Source: Protopterus annectens
Lineage: Eukaryota > Chordata > Ceratodontiformes > Protopteridae
Direction: 5' to 3'
Assembly (NCBI RefSeq): GCF_019279795.1
Contig: NC_056743.1
Location: 630,657,993 to 630,721,992, forward strand
Length of the DNA stretch: 64,000 nt
Shown here: positions 1 to 10,431 of the stretch, in pieces
Numbering within the stretch: position 1 is the first letter of the stretch
Layout of the letters: each line of letters begins with the position of its first letter
Made by a program: the position numbers and the translations under genes
The notes under the pieces: model-generated
Told to the model about the DNA's origin: nothing
What the model saw: only the letters and a program-made list of their open reading frames with translations
The model's database searches: none

Positions 1-117
1 CAATTGGTACAGGTCCTTTTCTCCCTCTTTAGTGTCCAATCTGTCATACAACTCTCTATATGCCTTATCCTTAGCCTTCGCTACTTCTCTCTTTGCCATG
101 ATCCTCATCTCCTTATA

Positions 118-390
118 CTAACGTCTACTTTTTTCATCTCTTTGACAATCCCAATTCTTCTTCGCCAGCCTCTTCCTCTGTATACTCTCATGTACTTCCT
201 CATTCCACCACCATGTCTCCTTGTCCTCCTTCCTCTGTCCAGATGTCACACCAAGCACCTTCCTAGCAGTCTCCCTTACTAGCTCTGCTTTAGTTACCCA
301 GCTATTTGGTAACTCTTCACTGCCACCCAGTGCCTGTTTTAACTCTTCCCTGAACTCCACCTCACAATTACCCTTTTCAATTTCCACCAT
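118..390 (-). pseudogene. RTE-type LINE ORF, linker between endonuclease and RT
   Basis: A 90-codon frame with the signature EDKETWWWNEEVHESIQRKR followed by LAKKNWD. This is the conserved linker between endonuclease and reverse transcriptase in vertebrate RTE-like elements. It lies on the same strand as, and downstream of, the endonuclease piece at 5089-5421. The ORF is continued at the left window edge, so the reverse transcriptase lies outside this window. The stretch 391-655 carries the intervening endonuclease C-terminus in broken frames. Confidence 0.75.
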
Positions 391-669
391 TTGATCCTTG
401 GTGCTGCCCTCACACTCCTCCTCCTCTTCTTGATCACCAACATCATCTTACAAACTACCATCCTATGCTGCCTAACTACACTTTCCCCTGGGTGCAGTCA
501 TCACCACTTCATCCAACTCACTCCAAAATGTTTCTTTCTCGTCCATTGTACACCCAACTTGTGGAGCATATGCACTAACAACATTCATCATTACACCATC
601 AGTTTCCAGCTTCATAAACATCACTTTATCCGACACTCTTTTCACCACCAATGCACTCTTAGCATACTG

Positions 670-1309
670 AAAACCACCAAACGAAGCAATAATATATATT
701 ACAGTGAACTGCAGGAATTAGACTGCAGAAATATATGATATTTTATTCCAAAACCATTGTGCTTCATTCCAGTGCTCTTCACTCTAGCGCCTCGGCTACA
801 ACATAGCCTTTAACAGAGTACATCCATTATCTAAAAACAGTCATCTTGTATATTAACCTTTAAACAATTAAACAATTATTCAATTAACTTAAAAAAATTA
901 TTTTTTTTAAAAGTTCATTAAACAAAACTCTTCCAATTACATTCTTTATTTATGCCTCTTGCCTGTAATGCATTAAATTTCAGTATCAGGATGGATTCCT
1001 TTTTTCTTAAAAAATATTTAATACTTTCTTCATTTAGAAATTCATCCTTTACTTGTTCTAAAACTGAAACCCTTAAACTTTCCAATTTACCCTGATGTTT
1101 CATATTAAAATGTTGTGCTACTGGACTAATATCCTTTTGATTTTTGGTATCTCTGATGTGTTCTTTAACTCTTTCGTTCAAGCACCTTTTTGCCTCTCCT
1201 ACATAAAACTTTTGACATTCACAGCTCAAAGCATACACTACCCCCTTACTTTTACATGTAAAAACTCCATTTGTTTGAAACTTTTTACCATTAATCATGG
1301 GAAATGTGG
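670..1309 (-). repeat. PLE-1 3' pseudo-LTR
   Basis: Direct repeat of 4427-5066. It contains the C-terminal GIY-YIG coding part, the A/T-rich 3' UTR and a degenerate hammerhead-like motif at 783-819. Differences from the other copy are scattered substitutions and short indels. Confidence 0.85.
783..819 (-). ncRNA. Degenerate hammerhead-like motif, PLE-1 3' copy
   Basis: On the minus strand a CUGUUAA box is followed by the perfect hairpin GGCUA-UGUUG-UAGCC, then GAGGCGCUAG in place of GAAAGCGCUNA. The layout matches the hammerhead motifs of the other PLEs here, but both core boxes are altered. Confidence 0.45.
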
Positions 1310-1358
1310 GTACTATATGTTGACATATTGAGCATTTGCCACACTGTTTTGTACACAC
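918..1358 (-). pseudogene. PLE-1 GIY-YIG endonuclease domain
   Basis: C-terminal nuclease of the PLE polyprotein. The order is a metal-binding linker (CGKCSIC, C-x2-C-x2-C), then GVVYALSCECQKFYVGE (the GIY and YIG strands), CLNERVKEHIRDTKNQ (helix with the conserved Arg) and a His-containing HFNMKH block. In PLEs this domain is thought to nick the target DNA for priming. It overlaps the RT frame by a few bases in another register. Confidence 0.88.
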
Positions 1359-2236
1359 AATAGGTACTTCCTTACTTCCTCCATAAATTTAAGCTGTGGT
1401 CTTTTGTAAGCTTCTTTCACTAGAAAGTCCTTTATACTACACCCCCTTTTATATGAGAAATGTAACCTTACATTCTGAAGGGCAGAAACCTCTTCTTTCA
1501 GGAAGTTCCAATATTCAGATAGCAGTTTTTCTTGGGTGGCTGAAAATAAATTATACACTGACACATAAAATATTTCTTCATTTTGATCTGTACACTGTCC
1601 AGTTATCAAACTACTACCTTTTTGTTTTTTGTAAGGTAAAACCCTTCCTTTACGATTTATCCTTTTTGAACTTTCATTGATTATGCTATCAGTGTAGCTC
1701 CTTTTACTAAACATTACTTCTACTCTTTCAATTTCCTCTATTCGTTCTCGTATATCACTACATAACCTGCTTACTCTAAGTAGCTCACCATATGGAATCA
1801 CTGTCAGAGTATGTTTGGGATGACAACTGGTGGCATGAAACATAAAACTGGGCTGATCAAATTTTCTATGAATGTAAGTTTTAATAGCTCCTATATCAAG
1901 TACTTCTAATGTAATGTCTAAATAATTAACTTTCGTCCCTGTTTGCAATCCTTCAAATTTAATAGCAGATTCATTGTCATTCAAATAAATCACAAAGGCA
2001 TCAACCTGTTCTTCTCCCCCCTTACATATAAGAATTAGGTCATCTATAAATCTACAGTAATCAGGTACATATAAATTATAAAACCTGCTTTTATAAATAT
2101 GATGGTTTTCTACCAGGCCCATAAATAAATTTGCATACATGGGGGCGAAGGCCGCCCCCATGGCTGTACCTTGTTTCTGCCTATATAAAATTCCATCGAA
2201 CATAAAAATATTATTAGTTAGACAAAACAGGAGCAA
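1313..2236 (-). pseudogene. PLE-1 reverse transcriptase, C-terminal half
   Basis: The 307-codon frame covers palm and thumb of a PLE reverse transcriptase. Visible are GTAMGAAFAPMYANLFMG (the GxAMG.xxA.xYANL block of PLEs) near residue 23, YCRFIDDLILI near residue 60 with the catalytic Asp pair, and NYLDITLEV followed by HRKFDQPSFMFHATSCHPKH, the PLE thumb. The frame ends in a KRGCSIKDFL block leading to the endonuclease in an overlapping frame. Compared with PLE-5, -6 and -8 it has FIDDL rather than FVDD, so it belongs to a different PLE family. Confidence 0.88.
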
Positions 2237-2740
2237 TTCCTTGATGTACTGTGTGCGTGGATAATCACCAAAAAATGATCAATTGCTTTCATGCCCAGAT
2301 TGTGTTGGATGTTAGTATATAAACTAACTACATCTAGAACTATAAAATATACCCCCTTCCCCCACTGAACTTTTTGATTCTTTCCAGGAAATCAGATGAA
2401 TCCTTTATATAAGAGGACAATTTTAGTTTCCCTGTTGACAAAAAAGAGTGTAAAAAACAGCTCAAATTATAAGTTAAATAATCTCTCGCTGACACTATTG
2501 GTTGGCCAGGTGGAAAAGGCATCGCTTTAAGTATTTTTGGTACTCAAAAAAATGTTGCCATTTTGTTGTTATTACATATAAATTTGTTTTTGGCATCAGA
2601 TGCTTTAAAATAATTTAAGCACACTCCCTTAAATATCAGTGCTTCATATTCCACCCTAGCCCGTTCGTAAATCAAAAAATAAAATAGGTGCATACACTTC
2701 TTCATTGTCTAGATGCTCCCTACACATTTTTAAATAATCA

Positions 2741-4039
2741 TTACAGCTCATCACCACTAACATGTCCCCCCTTATCTGCAGGTTTAAATATTAACTCATC
2801 ATTATGACTCAGTTTTAACGTTTCCCATTCTTGTTTGGTCAAGTTATATTCTATACTCTTTTTGAAAAAGTCATGAAATTCTTTTTCTATCACCAAATTT
2901 ATCATATGATAAAACCTTTGAATGTTCTCATTTTTAAAGGGTGGCATAAAAAAGTTATTATTAGTTACACTGCTAATGTCTAAGAGACAGTAAGTGTTAT
3001 TTTCCACATCAGAGTCACATGAAATAAATTCATCACTGCTAGATGAATATGCATCAAATTTTGAATCAATAAACTCTAAATTACAATTCTTAAAAGAATC
3101 ATTAGTATCCACATTATAATTAAAAAATCCTTTAAATGCAGTTTCCGAATCAGTTTAAACAAGTCCCCTTTTACTTCATGTAATCTGGGTAGGACTGAGG
3201 GAACAAACTTCAGGCCTATATTCAAAACTGCCATTTCAGTATCATTGAATACATAACCTGATAAATTAACAATATAAGTATCCTTAAACAGATGGTCATT
3301 CAGTACCTTATTATTGTGTCCACTTTCCCCTCTTGGTATGTCAGCCAAAACCTTGTTCTCTGTTGCTTTCTGGCCCGTACCAAGAACGTTTCTTGTTGTT
3401 GTTTTTATAGCCATACGGGAGACAAAAAGTTTGTCGAAAATTCTCTCTATCCTGTGGATTTGGTAAAGCTGGATAAGCCTCTGTCTCCCCTTCCCATTCA
3501 TCCATTGAGGAGACAGCACTCTCGCCTAAAATGCCAAGGAACTGATGTGAGGACTCATTTTCTTTTCCTTGTTGAAATCTCACTTGCTGGCGCTTCCCTT
3601 GTTGATTCTTTGTTAAAATGAACGCCCTCTTGTGGTCATAATCACGAATGTCTTTGTGTAACTTTTTTTTCTTTTATTCCTCCAACATCTTCTCATAGGC
3701 GGATAAATGATCGTTCATGCTATTTAAATATGTATCCAGATCTTATTCTGAGGACTCGTTAATTATACTAAAACAAGTCTGTTTATTCTCTTCTCCCAGT
3801 TGATCTCTCTTTAATGATTCCCTCTCCACCAAAACTGCTACCCATTCGCTACTACAGCGGTGGGCTGCTGCTATCCATCTATCATAAAATACTTTTTCTT
3901 GTTCCTTGAATAAGTCAAATGGGGTGGAGGGACTCTTAATTGTACGAAGATCTTGTGGTGTAATTTTCAATTCCTGATACCTTTTAAGACTCATAATATT
4001 AAAGTGTACAGCAGTCTCTTTATATATTAACTTCTCCAC
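2741..4039 (-). pseudogene. PLE-1 N-terminal region and RT fingers, fragmented
   Basis: Three pieces in different registers: an N-terminal charged region (3743-4039, SLKRYQELKITPQDL), a middle piece (3076-3519) with LNIGLKFVPSVLPRL, which matches the PLE block 'LSKGLNFIPT', and a piece (2741-3112) ending in FKPADKGGHV, which matches the 'QADKGGAVV' finger motif. The order on the minus strand is that of PLE proteins. The region is broken at several points. Confidence 0.7.
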
Positions 4040-4426
4040 TTTTTTGAACAGTTCTTGAACAGCTGGTATAACTGTAGATTCATTGCTCTTGCCTATTAAC
4101 TGAACTTGAATTGAAATTGAATTTAACTTGAAAAAGGATTAACCTTTAAGTTTGCTCTTGCTTCCTCCCATTTTTTGAACAGAGGTAGTGAAATATTGGA
4201 CAAATTACTCACAGTCTTATTGGCGTTATCCACAGAAACATTGGGTCGCTGATCTTGTGGTATACTGGATAAAGCACTCGCTCCTTGACTTGAGTTGTCC
4301 GTAGATATAGTAAGTTGCTGACCTTATGGTATGTTGAAACTACCACTCAATAGTGAAAACTCCATACCCGTTTCCGAAAATAAATGAGGCAAGGAAGAAA
4401 ATGAATCCCTGGACATAGAGATAACC

Positions 4427-5066
4427 AAAAACCACCAGACTAAGTAATAATATATATCACAACGAACTCCAGGAATTAGACTGCAGAAATTTATGATATT
4501 TTATTCCAAAACCAATGTTCTTCACTCCAATGCTCTTCACTCTAGCACCTCGGCTACAACATAGCCTTTAAAAGAGTACATCCATTTTCTAAAAACAGTC
4601 ATCTTATATATTAACCTTTAAACAATTAAACAATTATTCAATTAACTTAAAAAACTTATTTTTTTTAAAAGTTCATTAAACAAAACTTTTCCAATTGCAT
4701 TCTTTATTTATGCCTCTTGCCTGTAATGTATTAAATTTCAGTATCAGGATGGATTCCTTTTTTCTTAAAAAATATTTAATACTTTCTTCATTTAGAAATT
4801 CATCCTTTACTTGTTCTAAAACTGAAACCCTTAAACTTTCCGATTTACCCTGATGTTTCATATTAAAATGTTGTGCTACTGGACTAATATCTTTTTGATT
4901 TTTGGTATCTCTGATGTGTTCTTTAACTCTTTCGTTCAAGCACCTTTTTGTCTCTCCTATATAAAACTTTTGACATTCACAGCTCAAAGCATACACTACC
5001 CCCTTACTTTTACATGTAAAAACTCGATTTGTTTGAAACTTTTTACCATTAATCATGGGAAATGTG
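4427..5066 (-). repeat. PLE-1 5' pseudo-LTR (partial upstream copy)
   Basis: A truncated upstream copy of the element's 3' end, direct repeat of 670-1309. Its frame (4676-5056) still reads the GIY-YIG domain, with VVYALSCECQKFYIGETKRC. It stops in that domain at 5066, where the target-site duplication follows within a few bases. Confidence 0.85.
4541..4577 (-). ncRNA. Degenerate hammerhead-like motif, PLE-1 5' copy
   Basis: Copy of the motif at 783-819 in the upstream pseudo-LTR, with the same GGCUA/UAGCC hairpin and one further change in the 3' box. Confidence 0.4.
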
Positions 5067-5088
5067 CATTTCTCTTAGCATACTGTTC

Positions 5089-5421
5089 CTTCAGGATAAC
5101 TCCTACGCCATTTCTCCTCCCATCCACACCATGATAAAACAATTTGAACCCACCTCTGATACACCTAGCCTTACTCCCCTTCCATCTGGTCTCTCGCACA
5201 CACAATTTACCAGCCTTCCTTCTGTCCATTATATCGGCTAGCTCTCTCCCTATACCAGTCATACTGCCAATATTCAAAGTTCCGACCCTCACTACCACAG
5301 TCATAGCCTTTCTCCTCTCTTTCTGCCTTCGGCCATGCCTTCCACCTCCTCTCCTCCTTTGGCCAACAGTAGCCCAATTTCCACCAGCATCCTGTTGGCT
5401 AATAGTACTGGTGGCGGTCAT
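5089..5421 (-). pseudogene. RTE-type LINE ORF, N-terminal endonuclease piece
   Basis: This piece encodes the start of an apurinic-type endonuclease (exonuclease-endonuclease-phosphatase fold), which nicks target DNA for target-primed reverse transcription. Visible motifs are VRVGTLNIGSMTG (the Asn strand of the fold), RKAGKLCVRETRWKG (position of the catalytic Glu, RETRWKG) and FKLFYHGVDGRRNGVGVIL. A basic stretch, RRRGGGRHGRRQKERRK, precedes them. The frame runs into PLE-1 at the codons LKEQYAK, and the matching continuation (SALVVKRVSD) is found on the far side, just left of position 656. The endonuclease is therefore split by the insertion and the LINE copy is dead. Confidence 0.8.
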
Positions 5422-5591
5422 TGTTAACCCGGGCCTCGACCGATCCAGTATGTAAATATTTACTGGTGTCTGCGTGAATCATTTGGCCAGGTTTTATGCT
5501 GGATGCCCTTCCTAATGCAACCCTCCCCATTTATCCAGGCTTGGGACCAGCACAAAGAAATGCACTGTGCTTGTGCACCCCCAGTGGCTGG

Positions 5592-5595
<4 letters not shown>

Positions 5596-5632
<37 letters not shown>
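5596..5632. repeat. (TA)n microsatellite
   Basis: Uninterrupted TA dinucleotides at the 5' border of the RTE LINE leader. Confidence 0.97.
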
Positions 5633-5635
<3 letters not shown>

Positions 5636-5654
5636 TCATCTTCATGTCACCTAA

Positions 5655-5735
5655 AGTTTATTTGCCCGACAGAAATTTCAGGCAGCCCAATTGCCTGACA
5701 GTTCATTTACCCGACAGTGCATTTCCCCGACAATT
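5655..5735. repeat. Cluster of CCCGACAG-like motifs
   Basis: Four related blocks follow each other at about 15-25 bp spacing: tttgcccgacag, attgcctgacag, tttacccgacag and tttccccgacaa. The intervening aatttcaggca is close to an inverted form. I cannot assign the family; it could be the subterminal part of a DNA transposon. Confidence 0.5.
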
Positions 5736-5851
5736 AGAAAAAGGCAAGTAAAAGGTATATGTCCTTTGCCCCACTGTAGTGTGATCCTAGAGTTAGAATA
5801 TATGAACTTCAAAAATCAGGTGAAATGGTAAAACCACGCAAACTATTTAAT

Positions 5852-5889
5852 GTTAGCGCTTTTGTACAACAAGTTTTATGTACTTCAGA
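5852..5889 (-). ncRNA. Hammerhead-like motif, PLE-2
   Basis: Minus strand: CUGAAG, a GUAC...GUAC stem with a long loop, then AAAAGCGCUAAC. Both core boxes show changes from CUGAUGA and GAAA, so activity is doubtful. Confidence 0.5.
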
Positions 5890-6436
5890 CATTATTTCCC
5901 AGAATCCACTGACTTATAAAGGCATCTTCATTAAAACAATTATGTACATCAAATCACATTAACAAATAAGTGAATTGATTAAATACTTAAAGAACCGTTC
6001 CAAAATCCACTGCTAAAAAACATTTAGCATTCATACCAATGTGTACTGTTATTTGGTAAGATTGGTTATGCAATAAACTAATATGTTAAATTTATATTTA
6101 AACATGATACAAACATAATACACTTTTTTTAAAATATTAAATTTATATATGTATATGTATACTACAAAAGACATTATTAATTAATAAGAACAAAATCATC
6201 TATCCAATGATTTTAACTTTAAGAGACATTTAATAGAACACGTCTCATTAAGTCCAGGATAAGTGAGTGCATTGGTCTGGAGTTGCCACATTAGCTCCCG
6301 TTCTTCTAGTTTAAGCTCTCATGGGCCACCCCTGCTATTTTTACCAACAAGATCCACCACTATAAATTGAAAACTATGTGACTGAAACTCAGCTATATGT
6401 CTAGCTAGAACATTAGTGCCAATATTCCTAGTGATA

Positions 6437-6790
6437 TTATATAAATGTTTGTATATGCGCTGTTGTCTTCCCCAAATAAAAAGCTGTACATTGGCAGCAA
6501 GTAGCCAAATATGCAATGCCTTGACTATTGCAAGTAAATTTCCCGTTTATAACATACTTAATGTCATGTATAAAAACGTGTGTACCTGTCTGAATGTAAC
6601 GACAGTAATGGCAACGTTCACATTTGAACATTCTGTCATGTATAAAAACGTGTGTACCTGTCTGAATGTAACGACAGTAATGGCAGCGTTCACATTCGAA
6701 CATTCCCCAGGACTGACTGTGTGTAATTCTAGGGGTCTCCAACAATGTTTTTAAACTGAGCCCTCTTTTATAAGTCACTAAAGGCCTCAT
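6437..6790 (-). pseudogene. PLE-2 zinc linker (duplicated) and GIY-YIG start
   Basis: The frame starts with RGLSLKTLLETP, the block joining RT and endonuclease, then shows CERCHYCRYIQTGTHVFIHD twice in a row, followed by GIAYLATCCQCTAFYLGKT. The duplication is a 72 bp direct repeat (6565-6636 and 6637-6708), exactly 24 codons, so the frame is kept and the C-x2-C-x2-C motif is doubled. The rest of the nuclease continues in another register to about 6320. Confidence 0.8.
6565..6708. repeat. 72 bp tandem duplication inside PLE-2
   Basis: Two head-to-tail copies differing at very few bases. The period is divisible by three and the unit spans the metal-binding linker of the endonuclease. Confidence 0.9.
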
Positions 6791-6938
6791 CCCTAAGGAA
6801 TTTGTTATCGTACAATCTTTTAATATAAAATTCCAGTTATTAACAAGAATATTCTTAAAACCTAAGGCATCAGCAGAGTATTGTGTTAGAAAATTGGTGA
6901 TGAAATTATTTTCAGAATCAACGTTTATGGATTCTTCA

Positions 6939-7745
6939 TTAACTAAAAAAAGTTTGTGAAAGTGAAACTTCCAAGTCTTGGGAATATCCCCTTGACAGGA
7001 TTGGTTTAAAGTTGCCTAATTCCCGTTTTCTTCTAACTTCTACTATAAGGTGGTCTATAAGGGTGTCTGGATATGCATGTTTAATAAACATGTTTTTAAG
7101 TTTATCACATTCTTCCCAAAACTCATGATTTACAGATATCATTTTGGAAACTCTTACCAGCTGCCCTTTGGCCACTGCTCTTTTTTGATGATAAGGATGA
7201 TTACTATGGAAGTGTAAGAAGGAATTGGAATGCATAGGTTTTCTGTAAAATTTTGTTGCATACCTTTTATGTATTTCATCCTTATAAAGCCTGATATCAA
7301 GAAAATTAATGGTTTGGTTATCAAATTGAAAAGTAAAATCCAGAAAATTGGTAAACCCTGCCATGGTTTCAACCAACTGGGTTGCTTCTCTTTCTTCACC
7401 TTTAAGGATGAAAAACATATCATCTTGTTATCTGACATACCAAGCTATCTTTTCATTGAAATATCGGTTCTGAAAGAGAAACGTCTGCTCCCAAAATGCC
7501 ATAACGGCATTGGCAAAACTGCCACCACATGGGGAGCCCATGGCAACTCATGTTTTTTGTAGGAAATACTCCCTTTTGAAAATGAAATAGTTATTACTGA
7601 AAACTATTTAAAGAAGTGTAATAATAAGGTCAATACTAGTTCCTTCCACTCTTTTAATTAGCAGAAATTCCCATACCCATTCAAGTCCGAGATCTTGAGG
7701 TATGACTGTATACAGGTCCTTAATATCTACAAGTGAAACACATTG
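6939..7745 (-). pseudogene. PLE-2 reverse transcriptase, partial
   Basis: The best frame (6939-7418, 159 codons) covers MFFILKGEE through the RT thumb, with INFLDIRLYKDEIHKRY and RKPMHSNSFLHFHSNHP, a PLE thumb pattern. Upstream, other registers carry the palm motifs. Amino-terminal fingers are missing because the copy is 5'-truncated. Confidence 0.75.
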
Positions 7746-9398
7746 AGAACTTACTGAAGCAGAAGGGGTGAATGGAGAGTGACAGAGACAGATGCAGGGC
7801 TGTAGCCAAAAATCTTCCTTTTGTGATCAAACCTAATGTTGCTGCCCCACCAACCCAAAAATGTACTTAACCCTCAGAGTGCTACCCCCAGATATACAGT
7901 AATGGGAAGTGTAATTTTAAACTGTTCCTATTTATACCCATAAAAAGATATTTGCAGAGATGATTTATTTTCACATAACTATTCTTTGTATATCTCTATA
8001 CTGTTAACATTTGTTTACACAGTTTTAAACTTTCAGTGTTTTTTGAGTGTTGAAGTTTTCAAGGGATGCTCAGAAAAAAAATTACTCATCTGAGGACACT
8101 GAATATGCCTTGGACAGATGCAGAGGGGATTAACAACAATATGTTTTGTGATTGTACAGGAACATCTGTATGGTGTGTTATCATCATTAATATGTCATGC
8201 TATGTGCAATACATGCTTGCTATAGGGAGAAATAAGGGGTAGGAGAGCGCAACAAACATGAAGATGTAAGCAGGATAAGGTTAGCTTAATAACTTTCCTT
8301 GGCTGGAATGTTTTTGCGAGCAATGTCTTGCTGCACTATTGAAATCATATGTTAATGAAATGTACATGGAGAGAAATACAGATGTTTGCAGTTAAATATA
8401 TGATAACAATATGAAATGTCATGAATTAATTAAGTGGCCTGCAGTTGTAATCAAACCTATGACACTATGCAAACATGTCACAAAACAGAGTAATTATCTG
8501 AACACACCACATAGGAACTTCTACTTTACTGCAGCCAGAAGTCTAACAAGTGTTATGTTAGCTGTTTCACAGTACTGCCTTTAGTCTGTCTTTACTCTAT
8601 ATTGCCACAGGGCAACAGATTTGAGCACATTTGCATGAAAGTAACCAGACCACTGCTGATTAAATTGAAATCATCAGCTTTTGCAATAAAAGTTAAACAG
8701 TGTTCACTAGCAGTCAGCGTTGTTGTGCTGTGTCAGTGTCTGCGCAGATGCTGATGACATAAAGTGAAGGCTTTTCCATTGGCCATTTCTGGCCAATTTT
8801 TTGTTTTGTGTGAATCTATTTTTGACCAGTTTAAACATGTGAAAAAAGGGTGAATAGGATGGAAATGGGGTTGGCAAGTAGAGGGTAGGACACAGGGAAA
8901 ATACAGGAATTTGCAGGAGGGTAGTGTGAGTGCACAAGAGCTATTCACTTCTTCACAACATAAATGTACATTATGCATACAATTTCATGACTTTGGAGTG
9001 TCACTACACCAGTGATGGGTGACAACAACAGAAACATATTGTATAGTTAATTGAACCAGATCAAGTGTGTCAAGATGACACTTAGGCAAAGTAGAGATCT
9101 ATATATGGGGCATAATTTTTTTGTGGGACAGATGCCCATTTTTTGGGTTGGTCAGAGAGAAATGCTGTGGAAAGTGCTTAGGAATGAGAGGGGTGGTAGG
9201 TATGGTAGGTGTGAAAGCATCTATTGGCATACAAGACATAGAAGACAGATTGGAATGGTGATGGAGACAAACGGTTAGAAGACACCATGATTGGAAATAA
9301 GTAGTGGACATCAGAGTTGCACCTACATCCAGATTGAGAACAATGAGAATCTAGTCCTCACTGTCAGGACTGTCATGACTGTCTCCTGCAGCAGCTAC

Positions 9399-9754
9399 CT
9401 AGGTCAGTGTCAGACATGGCATCATTTTAGCAATCTGATGCAGAATATTTTCATTGCTGCTGATATGTGCGCTGAGGTCCCTGTCCATGCTATTCTCCAT
9501 CAGCCTTGTCAGCTTCTGCCAGGTGAAAAAAAAAATGAATCACAGTTGGTACTGCACCTGGAGGGTAGCACTGCACCAGCAGCTGGGATAAAGCTACCTA
9601 ATGCAGATGAAGCAGGTAGGGCAGGGGCTGTGGAGACAACATTGACAGGTTGTGAACTCAAAGTGATGGATGCCTGTACTGCCATCTGTGGAGATATGGA
9701 GGGCCGAGCCTTAGTGGTCAGTCTACCTCTCTGTGCTGTTGGCCATTTTGTTTT
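9399..9754 (-). pseudogene. Possible last exon(s) of Harbinger-type accessory gene, copy 1
   Basis: Minus strand. An acceptor-like tatcttgcttcag at 9755-9767 precedes a Ser/Ala/Pro-rich frame (9509-9754) beginning KTKWPTAQRGRLTTKARPS. A pyrimidine run ending in cacctggcag (about 9521) could be a second acceptor. It is followed, in another register, by KLTRLMENSMDRDLSAHISS and ENILHQIAKMMPC, which looks like a short amphipathic helix, with a stop at 9399. The link to the Myb-like exon at 10782-10990 is positional and inferred. The counterpart in copy 2 is not visible (PLE-8 and loss of sequence there). Confidence 0.4.
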
Positions 9755-10285
9755 CTGAAGCAAGATATGCAAACAGAAGAATGTTAATAAATTATAATCC
9801 CCCCAAAAGAGAGGTAGGGCAGTGAGGGGGGACAAAAAATGATTAATTAAATCCATGGCATGTCACATTAATTTATTTATTCAATGCAATTTTGGGGACA
9901 ATACATAAACAATTATGAAAATTTATTATTGTACACCTTTACCACATTGATATATGATGCTAAGGTATGATTGTATTATGCAATAGAGAAACTTCCCTGC
10001 TAGAATGAATATAAGAAGAAGCAGCCTTTATTTCCCCATGATGGATAGGGTATATGCATTCAAATGTAATATTTACAATTATCATAAAAAAATAATTGCT
10101 GCTTCTAGGTATTGAACCTACACACAATTAAGATGGTGTTCTCATTGCCTAACGCAACCGGCAAGATTTATTGGTGAAGTCATGCATGCTTGTTATCAAG
10201 GTTGAGTTATGCCTGCTTAAGATGCTAATGATTGAGGGGCTGAAAATAATTTTCTGGTTTGAATTTTGACCTAAGTCATACTTAC

Positions 10286-10354
10286 CATCTGCCTGTCTGA
10301 GACAAGTTAATCCCTCCTGGTGAGCTTAACAGTTTGCAACTATTTCCTCTGCAT
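10286..10354 (-). pseudogene. Splice-flanked exon remnant, copy 1
   Basis: A 69 bp interval bounded on the minus strand by tactgtacag and gtaagtatg. It aligns with 59604-59663 of copy 2, where the same signals flank an open 20-codon exon. Here the frame is interrupted by stops, but both splice signals survive. Confidence 0.45.
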
Positions 10355-10431
10355 CTGTACAGTACAAAAAAAAAAGAAATATATATGAAAGCATAAAGCA
10401 TAGCTGTGGTGGATGGCTAGATAAAAAATAC

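Larger units (their letters stand above)
670..5071 (-). mobile_element. PLE-1: Penelope-like element with tandem pseudo-LTRs
   Basis: A complete-length Penelope-like retroelement inserted in the RTE LINE. The 14 bp sequence ctcttagcatactg flanks it at 656-669 and 5072-5085. The 3' end is repeated directly at both sides (670-1309 and 4427-5066), the 'pseudo-LTR' arrangement known for PLEs, which arises from partial tandem copies. Between them lie N-terminal coding remnants (about 2741-4039), the RT C-terminal half (1313-2236) and the GIY-YIG endonuclease (918-1358). The repeats differ only at scattered bases by eye, so insertion is fairly recent. The coding region is broken in several places, mainly in its N-terminal half. 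Confidence 0.88.
1..5590 (-). mobile_element. RTE-type LINE, 5' half, interrupted by PLE-1
   Basis: A non-LTR retrotransposon on the minus strand enters the window from the left and reaches its 5' leader near 5590. Two coding pieces are separated by PLE-1: the start of the endonuclease at 5089-5421 and a downstream piece at 118-390. Removing 670-5071 and one copy of the 14 bp duplication (656-669, 5072-5085) restores one continuous reading direction across the junction. The leader at 5480-5590 carries the text 'gctggatgcccttcc' and 'cccagtggctgggtt', which I recognise from vertebrate RTE-like repeats. A 3' fragment of what looks like the same family lies at 56365-56809. The clade name rests on remembered protein similarity. 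Confidence 0.8.
5830..7745 (-). mobile_element. PLE-2: 5'-truncated Penelope-like element
   Basis: A second PLE family. Reading leftwards from 7745 the minus strand gives the RT motif A region (SLVDIKDLYTVIPQDLG), the VAMGSPCGGSFANAV block (about 7490-7550), QDDMFFILKGEE with the catalytic Asp pair (about 7400-7435), a thumb (LDIRLYKDEIHKRY, 6939-7418), the metal-binding linker, and a GIY-YIG domain (GIAYLATCCQCTAFYLGKT, about 6470-6560). The 3' UTR and a hammerhead-like motif end near 5830. The 5' end is cut inside the RT, where the old duplicated host segment resumes. The coding region carries several breaks. Confidence 0.82.

Noticed and set aside
670-5071. Reading PLE-1 as an LTR retrotransposon because of its direct terminal repeats
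   Set aside because: There is no gag, protease, RNase H or integrase. The RT has PLE blocks, a GIY-YIG nuclease follows it, and the terminal repeats contain coding sequence, which is the pseudo-LTR layout of PLEs.
5053-5085. The C-terminal residues of the RTE endonuclease frame after QYAK
   Set aside because: They are encoded by the end of PLE-1 and are not part of the LINE.
9051-9278. 75-codon plus-strand frame
   Set aside because: No motif, no counterpart in copy 2, and base composition like the surroundings.
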